A program made the translations under genes and the position numbers. A stretch of DNA of 64,000 bases from Protopterus annectens (taxonomy: Eukaryota; Chordata; Ceratodontiformes; Protopteridae): assembly GCF_019279795.1 (NCBI RefSeq), contig NC_056739.1:11429968-11493967 (forward strand), in the 5' to 3' direction. Positions 31,781 through 40,950 of the stretch are shown piece by piece; positions within the stretch are counted from its first letter, which is position 1, and each line of letters starts with the position of its first letter. The notes beneath the pieces are model-generated. The model did not search any database. It was not told the DNA's origin and saw only the letters and a list, made by a program, of their open reading frames with translations.

Positions 31781-32950
31781 CTCATCAGCAGGAGGACCCA
31801 TGGATTCTGGACCCAGTTCCAGACCTTCTGACTCATGCATCAGGAATAGACCACCCCTCCCTTCAAACCCTCAAATTGACAGCTTGGCTGCTGCGATTCC
31901 AAACATAGCCAGGCTCATTAACCTTACTCCAGCAGTGAAACATATCCTGATCTCAACTCATAAAGTTCAACGAGGAAGTTATATATGAGAAAAATGGAAA
32001 ATATTTTCTTCTTTGGCCTTGAATAATCATATTTACACCTTCTCTGGTCCAATCCCCTCCATTCTTGAATTCTTAGCAAAGCTATTTAATGAAGGCGCAG
32101 CTGCAGCTACTATTCGAGTTCAGTTAGCAGCAATATCTAATTTCCATCTAGGTGAATCAGGGCCGAATGTGATGTCCTACAGACTTTGCAAGGCTTTTCT
32201 TAAGGGCACTATTTTATTAAGACCACCCATTAGAACCCCTCCAGCACCATGGGATCTGAATTTTGTTTTATCCCATTTGATTCTTTCCCCTTTTGAACCA
32301 GCATCATCCTGTGAACTAAAGTACTTGACTTGGAAAGCGATTGTCTTGATAGCCATCACTTCTGCTAGAAGAGTTTCAGAACTACAAGCATTGTCTATAA
32401 AGCCCCCTACATGCTTTTCCACAAAGACAGAGTATCCCTACAAACAAACTCATCCTTTCTACCCAAAGTATGGTCCGAGTCTAATTTGAACCACTCCATA
32501 GAACTAACAGTCTTTTTCCCCAACTATGGCAACAAGGCAGAATATATGCTACACCAACTAGATGTACATAATTACATTTCTACCTACACAGGACAAAGGA
32601 CTTAAAAAAACCTTCCCAATTATTTGTATCATTTTCAGACTCCAAGAAAGGTGCCCCTGTGTCTAAAGTCACACTTTTCAAATGGCTGTCAGACTGTATT
32701 ACCTTTACTTACAAATCTTAAAACAAGAACTATCCTATAAAGTAAAGGTCATTGTACAAGAGCCATAGCAGCTTTTTCTGCCTTTCAGGCTAGACTACTA
32801 ATTGACACCTTTTGTGCTGCAGCAACATGGGTAAGGCCTCATACCTTTATCACTCATTACAAAATGGATTTGGCCTCCAGGAACAGGGCCTCTTTTGGGT
32901 CCACTGTTCTGAAGAATATTCTCCCCTTGAGCCACTCAAGAAAGATGGTG
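31776..32950 (+). pseudogene. Tyrosine recombinase of DIRS copy D
   Basis: Frame 32013-32489 covers LAKLFNEGAAAATIRVQLAA, LKGTILLRPPIRTPPAPWDL and ITSARRVSELQALSIKPP (first catalytic Arg). Then come 32411-32605 and the C-terminus at 32640-32950, where about 32745-32900 reads HCTRAIAAFSAF (HxxR) and HTFITHYKMDLASRNRASF (nucleophile Tyr kept). Two or more frameshifts and a tag stop after RGS near 31985 break it. The active-site residues seen are all present. Confidence 0.82.
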
Positions 32951-33350
32951 CTAGGGATGCTGTCCCAACCAGTTAAGAATGAAGGCAAGACAGTACAACA
33001 TCACATAAAGTTATGTACTCACCATTACGTTCCATGTGTGTTGTGCTTCTTGCCTTCATTCTTACATCCCATCCTCCTTCCCCCAGCCTTTGGCTCCTGG
33101 AGGATCGAGCAGATGTAATTGGTAATTAATGTGCTCGGACCTTCATTGCTGTATAAGGTATTACATAGTTCATTGGGTACCTGCTGTTGTATCAGCAAGC
33201 AAGATCTGAGGAGCTTTCCTAGAGCATGGTGGGAAAGGGTTTCAGCCACAAGCTAATGGAAGACCTTGAGCTTTTATATAAGGCCGAGTCAGAACTGAGG
33301 ATCATTTCCGAACCCAACCAGTTAAGAATGAAGGCAAGAGAGGATATCAC
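32951..33350 (+). repeat. DIRS D internal complementary region and terminus
   Basis: A gaatgaaggcaaga word at 32978-32991 recurs inverted at 33050-33062 and direct at 33326-33339. The stretch acaacatcacataaagttat (about 32997-33016) looks like the joined outer ends. The final terminus ends with gaggatatcacatc near 33353, which is of the gag-side type, unlike the recombinase-side ends of E, F and H. Confidence 0.6.
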
Positions 33351-33481
33351 ATCATGAATTTACACATATATGCCTGCAATTCAGAATTCTGAAAGCAAAA
33401 TCAGAAGAAAACATTATCTTACATATAAAATCCAACATTTTAGTCTTCATATCACAAGTAGAAGGGTTGGTATTGAGCAAC

Positions 33482-33866
33482 TTTTAGTTATGTACTTACC
33501 ATAACTTTAGATGTTTGGGATCCATCTCGCCTACATTCTGTACTGATGGGCTCGGAGCCGATCCCTCGGCTCCGACTCGGCACGCTATGCTATAGAGCGA
33601 GGCCTCTTATTGGCTGAGCTATTTCTTATCCCAGGATGCACCACCACTAATCCCCCAGATCTTGTTTGTCCGCATTCATGCACACATGCACAACTTGTTT
33701 ATATAACATTGTTAGATGTTTCAAGATGAAACAACAGGATTCGGACCTTCTGATATCCTCTGATCTCCAAGGAAGGGGAAGGAGGGTGGGTTATTAGAAT
33801 GTAGGAGATGGATCCCAAACATCTAAAGTTATGGTAAGTACATAACTAAAAGATGTTATGTGATCC
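33482..33866 (-). repeat. DIRS E recombinase-side terminus with internal complementary region
   Basis: The outer arm 33482-33545 pairs inversely with the inner arm at about 33797-33851 (tgggatccatctcgcctaca against tgtaggagatggatccca). The loop holds cggagccga-tccc-tcggctccg, a perfect 9-bp hairpin. Directly inside, 33838-33866 is the joined-ends complement with the junction between 33851 and 33852. Confidence 0.92.
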
Positions 33867-33926
33867 TATCTCGCCTACATTCTGTACTGATGGGACAGCG
33901 TCCCTAGCACCTAAATCCTGGGTGGC

Positions 33927-35195
33927 TCATTGGAAAACACTCCTGAGCACTGTGGAACCAAATGAAGCTCGTCCTCTAGATGCCACATCCAATTTGTAGT
34001 GGGAAATGAAAGTGTGCGGGAAGACCATGTAGCCAGCACAAATGTCACTAATGGCAAGCTTAGAATGAAATGCTATCGAAGTAGCCATAGCCCTTGTAGA
34101 ATGAGCTTTGACAGAGGTGGTAAGCTCTTTGTTAGAATAAGAATAAGCTTGAGTAATACAGTCCCTGATCCATTTGGCAATAGTGACCTTTGTGACAGCT
34201 TTGCCCAATTTATTGTCTGCAAAGGATACAAACAACTGATCTGTTTTCCTTGTTTGTTTGGTCCTATCTAAATAAAAACGCAACTGCTTGTGGACATCTA
34301 ATGTGTGGAATATGAATTCTGCTTTGTTAGAATATTTCGGAAAGAAGACTGGAAGTTCTAATGATTGTTGTAGGCAGAAACTGGAACAAACTTTAGGGAC
34401 AAAGGAAGGATTTGGCCTGAGAGATACTCTGTCTTTGTGAAAAACCAAGTACGGAGGTTTTACAGACAAAGCTTGCAGCTCTGAAACCCTTCTGGCAGAA
34501 GTAATCACCACCAGAAAAGCAGTCTTCCACGATAGAAATTTTAGATCACATGTCGCTGCCGGTTCGAAGGGGAAGGAAGTTAAGGCGCGTAACACCACAT
34601 CGAGATCCCATGGAGGAGCAGGATGAGAAATCGGAGGTCTTAAAAGCGCAGCACCTTTCAAGAAGGTCTTACACAATCTGTTGCTCATTAAAGGTGGGTT
34701 TATAGATTCGTGAAAATTGGAAATCGCTGCCAATTGAACCTTGATGGTAGAGACTGAAGAGCCTTGGTTGAAAAGAGAAGTTAAAAATTTTAGTACTTCT
34801 GATACAGGAATAGTGATGGGATCCAGGCCCCGGAGTTGAGCCCAAACAGCAAATCTTTTCCATTTGCTAGAATACAATTTCTTTGTAGCAGACTTGTGGG
34901 CCGAAGATAAGATGTGTACAACTTCTGGATCCAATGTATGACTCCTGACTATAGTCGGAAGAGGAGGAGCCAAGCCGTCAATTTTAAGGTGTGTAGGGAC
35001 TGGTGGAATAGTCCCGACTGATGAACCAAAAAGTCTGGGATCTGATCCAGGAACCATGGACTTTCCAGAGCATATTTCCGAAGATAGGGAAACCATACTT
35101 GACGAGGCCAGTAAGGAGCAACTAAGATCATTTTGCTCCCCAAGAGAGATGCCTTTTGGATCACCCTGGGAAGGAGAGGAACGGGGGGAAGGCAT
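33927..35195 (-). CDS. Tyrosine recombinase of DIRS copy E
   Basis: An open frame of 422 codons. Recombinase sequence starts at about residue 60 (LKIDGLAPPLPTIVRSHTLD), with ATKKLYSSKWKRFAVWAQLR, SSVSTIKVQLAAISNFHES, the catalytic Arg block ITSARRVSELQALSVKPP, the KDRVSLRPNPSF segment, HSTRAMA (HxxR) and HTFISHYKLD (nucleophile Tyr). A pair of small deletions alters the residues just before HTFISHY (AGYMVF for AATWSS), restoring the frame. The first about 60 codons overlap the end of the upstream pol region in another frame, so the true start is uncertain. It would integrate the circular element DNA. Confidence 0.85.
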   Translation of the reverse strand: MPSPRSSPSQGDPKGISLGEQNDLSCSLLASSSMVSLSSEICSGKSMVPGSDPRLFGSSVGTIPPVPTHLKIDGLAPPLPTIVRSHTLDPEVVHILSSAHKSATKKLYSSKWKRFAVWAQLRGLDPITIPVSEVLKFLTSLFNQGSSVSTIKVQLAAISNFHESINPPLMSNRLCKTFLKGAALLRPPISHPAPPWDLDVVLRALTSFPFEPAATCDLKFLSWKTAFLVVITSARRVSELQALSVKPPYLVFHKDRVSLRPNPSFVPKVCSSFCLQQSLELPVFFPKYSNKAEFIFHTLDVHKQLRFYLDRTKQTRKTDQLFVSFADNKLGKAVTKVTIAKWIRDCITQAYSYSNKELTTSVKAHSTRAMATSIAFHSKLAISDICAGYMVFPHTFISHYKLDVASRGRASFGSTVLRSVFQ

Positions 35196-36008
35196 TAAGC
35201 AAGCCGGTGGGCCAAGGACGGGCTAGTGCGTCCATGGGGCTCTTCCCCGGAGCCGGGGTTAGGGAGAAGAATTTTTTGCACTTCGCATTCAGTGGAGTCG
35301 CGAAGAGGTCGCAACACGGAACTCCCCATTTGCTGAAAATCTGATTTGCAACTGTCATGTTCAGAGACCATTCATGAGGAGAGAGGATGGTTCTGCTCAG
35401 TCTGTCGGCTATCACATTGGACTTGCCCGGGATATGAGTAGCCACTAGAAAGCGTTTGGTCAACACTGCCCATTCCCAGACTCTCATGGCCTCTCTGCAA
35501 AGAGGATAGGATCTGGTCCCTCCCTGTTTGTTCAGGTACCATACAACTGACATGTTGTCTGAGTGAACGGCAATTACGCCCTGAGGGAGGTAATCGTGAA
35601 GGGCTTGAAGGGACAGAAGCACCGCCCTCATTTCTAGGATGTTGATATTCAGTAGGGTCTCTTCTGGGTGCCATTTGCCTTGGACTGACCTGCCCAGGGA
35701 ATGCCCCCCCCCCACCCCATCTGGGAGGCGTCCGTGGTCAAAGTGGCCGCAGGAGGAGGTGGAACAAAGGGTCGTCCCTGATCCAAATTGGAGGGCACTA
35801 GCCACCAGCGAAGGTCCCGTTTGCAGGTTTCCGTGATCCATATGAGGTGACTGAGAGGGAGTTCCTGAAAGGACCACTGAGCTGAAAGAAGCCACTGGAG
35901 AATTCTCATGTGCAACCTTGCCAGGGAGACTAGAAGAACCGTGGCGGACATGGATCCCAATAGCTGCAGGACCATTCTGGCTGGGGCTTTGGATCTGGGA
36001 AGTAAGGC
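35161..36008 (-). pseudogene. RNase H and methyltransferase-like region of DIRS copy E
   Basis: The second half of the long frame 35161-36765 is in phase here: LLNINILEMRAVLLSLQALH (Glu), AVHSDNMSVVWYLNKQGG (Asp), YPLCREAMRVWEWA, IPGKSNVIADRLSRTILSPH (Asp), then CCDLFATPLNAKCKKFFSLT and WPTGLLNAFPPFLSFPG, the region placed like the Dam-type methyltransferase of DIRS pol. The frame stops at 35161, short of the length seen in F. The TTDASQMGWGG box (35649-35975) is in a neighbouring frame, so at least one shift separates RT from RNase H. Confidence 0.83.
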
Positions 36009-36761
36009 TCAAACTTGAGCCTGTATGGTTTGTATTCTGTCTGTAGGTAGATAGACCCGCATTTGGTTTGAGTCTATCCCTACCCCTATGAATCTTATGC
36101 GTTGAGATGGCAGCAACACAGACTTTGGCCAATTGAAGGTGATTCCAAGGGAATTGCCCAGTGATATAGTGGCTTGCAGGCTCCGCAATAGTAGATGCTT
36201 GGAGGTGGCAGTTAGGAGCCAGTCGTCTAGATATGGAAACACCTGGAATCCTAGACTTCTCAGGTGAGCAGTCACGACCGCCAAACATTTGGTGAACACC
36301 CTGGGGGCTGTGGTGAGACCAAAGGGCAACGCGCGGAACTGAAAATGACTGCCTCCTATGCTGAAGCGCAGATGTCTCCTGGACGCTTGATGTACCATGA
36401 TATGGTAAAAAGCGTCCTTGAGATCTATGGAGCATATCCAAACACCTTTCTCCAGCAATGGGAGAATGGTTTGTAGGGTGACCATTCGGAACTTGGACTT
36501 TTTGACTGAACGGTTTAGAATGCTGAGATCCAAAATGGGTCTCAAGTCCCCGGTCTTTTTTGGCACCAAAAAGAATCTTGAGTAAGTCCCTAATCCGATC
36601 TGGTCTGTGGGGACCGGTTGGATGACTCCTTTTTGCAGCAGCTTTGAAACTTCTGAGGCTGCAGTTTCCCGTTGACTGGGTGGCGGGTCCGGGATTTTTT
36701 TGGACTGAGGTGGAGAGTGAGAGAAAGGGACGGTGTAACCTCCGGCGATAATTCGAAGCAC
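36009..36761 (-). CDS. Reverse transcriptase of DIRS copy E, domain intact
   Basis: 250 codons with every RT block in one frame: KIPDPPPSQRETAASEVSKL, TYSRFFLVPKKTGDLRPILD, CSIDLKDAFYHIMVHQASRR (first catalytic Asp), FRALPFGLTTAPRVFTKCLA, FPYLDDWLLTAT (YLDD at 36222-36233), LGITFNWPKSVLLPSQ and RFIGVGIDSN. Met at 36761 is internal: upstream sequence (about 36880-36762) also encodes the RT leader, broken from gag. This polymerase makes the element's cDNA. The other reading of the same strand (35161-36765) is out of phase here. Confidence 0.88.
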   Translation of the reverse strand: MLRIIAGGYTVPFSHSPPQSKKIPDPPPSQRETAASEVSKLLQKGVIQPVPTDQIGLGTYSRFFLVPKKTGDLRPILDLSILNRSVKKSKFRMVTLQTILPLLEKGVWICSIDLKDAFYHIMVHQASRRHLRFSIGGSHFQFRALPFGLTTAPRVFTKCLAVVTAHLRSLGFQVFPYLDDWLLTATSKHLLLRSLQATISLGNSLGITFNWPKSVLLPSQRIRFIGVGIDSNQMRVYLPTDRIQTIQAQV

Positions 36762-36770
36762 CCATCGGTC

Positions 36771-39181
36771 CTAAGTGATACCTTCCCAGGCTTTTAGGTG
36801 CCTCGAAAAATGACCCCCGACTGGCTCCAAAGCTGCACAGTCGGGCAATCCCTCAGGGACTGTGAAAGGCTGAAGAGCCACGAAAGGACTCGCGGTCTCC
36901 AGTGTTGCGAGGGCCTCTGCCGCCTCTGGGACGGCGTCTTCCGGAAGAATTTCCCCCTCCCCTGCCTCTGGAAGGGGGATCATCCTGCTGAGAGGGGTAA
37001 GGCTTCTGAGATCTACGGAACCACATTTTCCCTCCTCTTTTAGCCTTGGGATAAGGCCGAAAGGAAGTGGAAAATCGTGCCTCTACGGCAGTCAGAGTCT
37101 TACCCTCCTATTCGCAGCGGGTCAGTGTGTCCTTTACCTTGGGTCCAAACAGGGAGGACCCATCAAAGGGCGTCGGCAAAGGAAGACTTAAAGGCCTCCG
37201 CGAAATGACACAGGCGGAGCCAGGCTTGTCTCCGTAGAGCAATGCCTGTACCCGCCTCTCTACTCGCCCCTTCGGCCGCATAAGAAATGAGCCTCATGGA
37301 CGAGTTTGAAATGGACGACAGTGTAGCCAGCTGAGAGCCAACCGTCTGGGCCAGCTCCTCAGGCAGGTTACCCAAGAGGGTATCGGAAAGTTCTTTAATC
37401 AGATCCCTCTGAAATCTGGTAAAGTGCGTAAGGTAGTTCAAGGACCTTAATGTAAAGGCCGCTGAACTTAGGGTGCGCTTTCCATACCGATCCATGCTCC
37501 TAGACTCCTTATTAGGAGGATGGACGGACGTTGAAGTCTCTGCTACATCTTGCTGGGTAGCAGATGCCACCACCAAAGCATCTACAGCCACACCTTTAGT
37601 TAGGAACTCTTTTTCAGGGGGTGCCGAGAGGGACTTATTAGGACGAGCAGGCACCGGTTCCACAGAGTCCGGGTGTTCCCACGCCCTTCGACAGATCAAA
37701 TCCAAGAGCTCGTCGAAGGGCGGAAACACCCAGGAGGCGGAGGGCTGAGCCCCGAAGTCCTTAAGGAACACCGACTCATCAGCAGAAGGGGGTTTGGACT
37801 GCCAGCCGCCTCGTTGTTTAAGGGCTTCCAGGATGTCTGCAAAGGAGACATCATCCGAGGACGACTTAGGGGACCCTTCTGCATCATCGAGATCAGTGTT
37901 TGATGTAAGAGACTCATCAGGGGAGTCAACGTGCTTCCTCTTGCACGATCTTTTCCTGGGGGGTTCCTCCGAAGAAGCTTCAGAAGGACCTCCAGGAGGG
38001 GGGGAAACCCCAGCAGGGGTAACCTCAGGCCCCGGGGCTCCGCTGTCTAAGGACAGGGGGACTGCCAAAGACCCAGTCTCGGTATGCAGGGAAGGAGCTG
38101 GGGAGACCATGGAGGTAGCCAAAGATGATTTGGCTAACGCACTCCTCATAGCCCTGAAGGTGGGACCACCAGAATCCTGGGAGGGTCCCACCTCCGTGGC
38201 CACGATGGTAGACGGCACTCCTGCAGCCGACGCACCGAGAGGAAGACTTGGGACCGAAAACATCAGTCCCGAAGCATCCCCTCCCGGGGCCGACGGAAGA
38301 AGTCCGCGTACCGAACTCCGACTCAAGAGCCGGAGTTGGAGTAAGGGTCGGGCCCGACCCTAAAACCTCCACCGGTTCCACCAGCACCGGCTCCAACGGT
38401 GCCGAGGCTGTTGGAGGAGGAACCATAGTAGCAAGGTGGACCATCGGCTCCGAAGCCGAATGGGCTGGAGCCGAAACTAACTTTTGGAACACCGGAGACT
38501 GGAAAAGTCTTAGGAGCACCCTGTCGATTTCCGAATCAGACATCTTGGAGGATCTGGACGATACCGATCGGGTCCAAACCGATTTCTCCATCGGCTCCAT
38601 AGGACTAGGGGACCTGCTCCGAATGGATTCTATAATTATCGGTTCCGAGGGAGATCTCAAGGCAATTTCCCTCGGTGCCGATGAGGACTTCGGCGCCGAA
38701 GGGGAAGAGTCTGAGCCGGCAACTTCATCGGCTCCAATATCAGTGGAGCCGATGAAGGTGACCCGCCTCTCGATGCCCCAGTCCTCGGCTCCGAAACTAG
38801 AGGTGTCGAGACTGGAGGCATCGAGGCAGACCGTTCCGCCCTCGGCTCCGAAGTCCATGGAGCCGATGGAGAAGCCTGCCTAGGTTTTTTGGCAGTCGGT
38901 TCTGACAGACTGGTCGGAGCCGACGCTTTTTTCTTTTTTGAAGGAGAGGAAGATGAAGATAAAGCCTCCTTGAAGGATGGCTTTATCAAACCTTTTAGGA
39001 TTAATTTGTTCTTCCTCTCCTGGAGGACTCTTGATGAAAAGGCGTGACACACGCTACATGACTCTTGTAGGTGCTTGGCGCCTAAGCAATAAAAGCACGA
39101 GGAGTGGTCGTCCGTTATAGACATCTTATAACCACACCTCATGCACTTTTTAAACCCGGAGGGTCTATGCACTTTGGACAT
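36771..39181 (-). pseudogene. gag-like ORF of DIRS copy E, three frames
   Basis: The start at 39181 (MSKVHRPSGFKKCMRCGYKM) is chosen by alignment with F. The Cys/His cluster KCMRC...CFYCLGAKHLQESCSVC is intact. Three consecutive frames (38657-39181, 38025-38858, 37163-38326) carry what is one frame in F, then relics to the Gly/Arg-rich end near 36900-37030. The segments VSFADILEALKQRGGWQSKP, VHPPNKESRSMDRYGKRTL and LRRQAWLRLCHFAEAFKSSF are all kept. Ser/Pro/Glu-rich body. Long + strand ORFs over this gene (38248-38883) are shadows. Confidence 0.85.
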
Positions 39182-39479
39182 GTCTAAAGATAGAAAATAC
39201 ACCAAAAACTAGCAGTTTAAAGTTCAAAGAAATATAAAGTTTTTTTTTTTTTTTTTTATACAACAATACAGTTAACAAAAACACAGAAAGGGAGGGTCAA
39301 GACCCTCTAACTTAAATGGGTACTTGACCCACAAAACAAACGCTAGAATAGCAAATATCAAAAGGGGAAGGCCCCTCTAACTAAAACGGGAAACCTTCCC
39401 TTGACGAAAAACACAAATTCCTCAACAAAAATACCAAATACACACTCGTATCACAACAATAGCTGTTAAAACAGCTTTT

Positions 39480-39719
39480 GGGTTCAAAACAAGCAAATTC
39501 CTGACAGGAAAAGCCTAAATAAAGAAGTACTTAGCCCAGCCAAGTTGAGACCACGTCTTAGCTTGTAAACGGCAAAAGAGATCTGGGGGATTAGTGGTGG
39601 TGCATCCTGGGATAAGAAATAGCTCAGCCAATAAGAGGCCTCGCTGTATAGCATAGCGTGCCGAGTCGGAGCCGAGCCCATCAGTACAGAATGTAGGCGA
39701 GATAGGATCACATAACATC
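39480..39719 (-). repeat. DIRS E gag-side terminus
   Basis: It is the inverse of the central part of the left terminus: cagccaataagaggcctcgc, gtgccgagtcggagccgagc, cagaatgtaggcgaga, then the end ggatcacataacatc. The F equivalent is 51930-52168. Confidence 0.9.
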
Positions 39720-39806
39720 AGTTTGTTACCAGTATGAAAAAATGGCATCTGGGTCTGACCTAGGTGAAAGAAAAAAAATTATTAGCCTGATATCCCTAAT
39801 ACAGCT

Positions 39807-40295
39807 TGTGATGATATGACGTATTGCCAGCTATGCCATGAGAATTAAGGCAGTGGATGTGTAACATATGCCAGCATAGTTAGCTGGAGTTTTGTAAAGA
39901 ATTATATGTCATTTGTATATCAAACTGATTTATACAGATGCTTGTGTTGAAAAATGTATTTGTAAAGCTACTTGTGGTAAAAATGTACCAACACTGGGTC
40001 CTGCTGGACAGAAAAAAAATACACCTGTATGTCAGACTGTATTGTAACTGTTGAAATTAATATATTGTAACAGAAGATACTGGAAGAGAAGAAGCTGATA
40101 TAATTCCAGATAACTTTGAAAAATAGTCTGAAATTAAATTACCTGGTTTAGGTCATAAAGATTATATCTCACAGTTCTGACTGCAGCCAGAGTCAAAATG
40201 TCTGTGAGAAGCCTGGCTTAGTAGCTCTGTGGGAATAGTGGAAGTGTTAAAATTGTTTTACAGCTTTCAGATGTTGTAACACATCTTAGCAAAGA

Positions 40296-40364
<69 letters not shown>

Positions 40365-40745
40365 TATAACACATATGTGCAAGATCCTGTCTCAAGTTTC
40401 TAATAAAGGGGGGTAGGGTGGGAACCAGTCAGGTGACCAGAAGTGATGTCATTTTATAGCCAGCACTGAAATTATATTTAGATATTAGTTGGAGCTGTTA
40501 CTCAGCTCTCAGCAGTCTGTTTGTGAAACCTGACAAAGGACCACCACTCACCCACGCCATCTTGCCCTGCTCTAGTAAGTGAACTAGGAGACAGTAATTA
40601 TTTAGATCAGTCAGGAAAATATAGTGAGATTAAGTATTGTTTTTCTGTTTATGTGTAAACATTTCCATCTGTATTTTTAATATTTCCTGTGATTGAAAGT
40701 AATTAAAACTCTTGTGTTTATTGGAAATAGATATTTAGTATTTTC
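39807..40745 (+). repeat. About 0.9-kb dispersed repeat, LTR-like, first copy
   Basis: It aligns throughout with the inverse of 52640-53521: tgtgatgatatgacgtattg / tgtgattatgtgaggtagtg at the start, gttagctggagttttgta, gggtcctgctggacagaaaa, caggtgaccag.agtgatgtc, and ttagtattttcat at the end. It begins TGTGAT and contains a polyadenylation-like taataaa (40401), as an LTR would, but no coding element of its own was found. The present copy has gained a GT repeat. The class is uncertain. Confidence 0.75.
40299..40362. repeat. (GT)n microsatellite
   Basis: About 32 uninterrupted units, absent from the partner copy at 52616-53521. Confidence 0.95.
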
Positions 40746-40898
40746 ATTTTTTTATTATTTATTGTTAACTATATTTAAAACTTTTCATTGTGGCTGGTCT
40801 TTTAGAGAATATTTTAACATTTTGAGAATACTTATATTTATTTGATGATACTGTGGCAACTCCTGAAAGCCTTGCTGTTTGGTGAACATTACTATTGG

Positions 40899-40912
40899 TA
40901 TTAGTATTAATT
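40899..40912. repeat. Target site duplication, left, of the Penelope-like element
   Basis: tattagtattaatt, identical to 44047-44060. Confidence 0.82.
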
Positions 40913-40950
40913 GATAATATGATTGCAGTAAAGAACATTTTTTTAACACA

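Larger units (their letters stand above)
27351..33350 (+). mobile_element. DIRS copy D, + strand, gag to recombinase
   Basis: The only DIRS copy here in + orientation with a complete gene order: gag (27725), RT, RNase H, methyltransferase-like region, recombinase (to about 32950), then internal complementary region and a terminus (to about 33350). The 5' terminus is not recognisable: C2 abuts at about 27350 and only 5' leader with a TA repeat precedes gag. Frame breaks occur in all genes, but catalytic boxes remain. Confidence 0.8.
33482..39719 (-). mobile_element. DIRS copy E, full length (6238 bp)
   Basis: Both ends are defined to the base. The outer start ttttagttatgtac (33482) and outer end ggatcacataacatc (to 39719) appear together, reverse-complemented and joined, at 33838-33866. 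Genes on the minus strand: gag from 39181, RT, RNase H/methyltransferase-like region, recombinase ending near 33927. The flanks (…gagcaac before, agtttgtt after) show no target duplication. Same subfamily as F and H. Frame breaks are few, so it is relatively young. Confidence 0.93.

Noticed and set aside
35161..36765. The 534-codon ORF of DIRS E as one continuous RT-RNase H protein
   Set aside because: Its first half is out of phase with the RT, which is read correctly at 36009-36761. Only the RNase H half is in phase.
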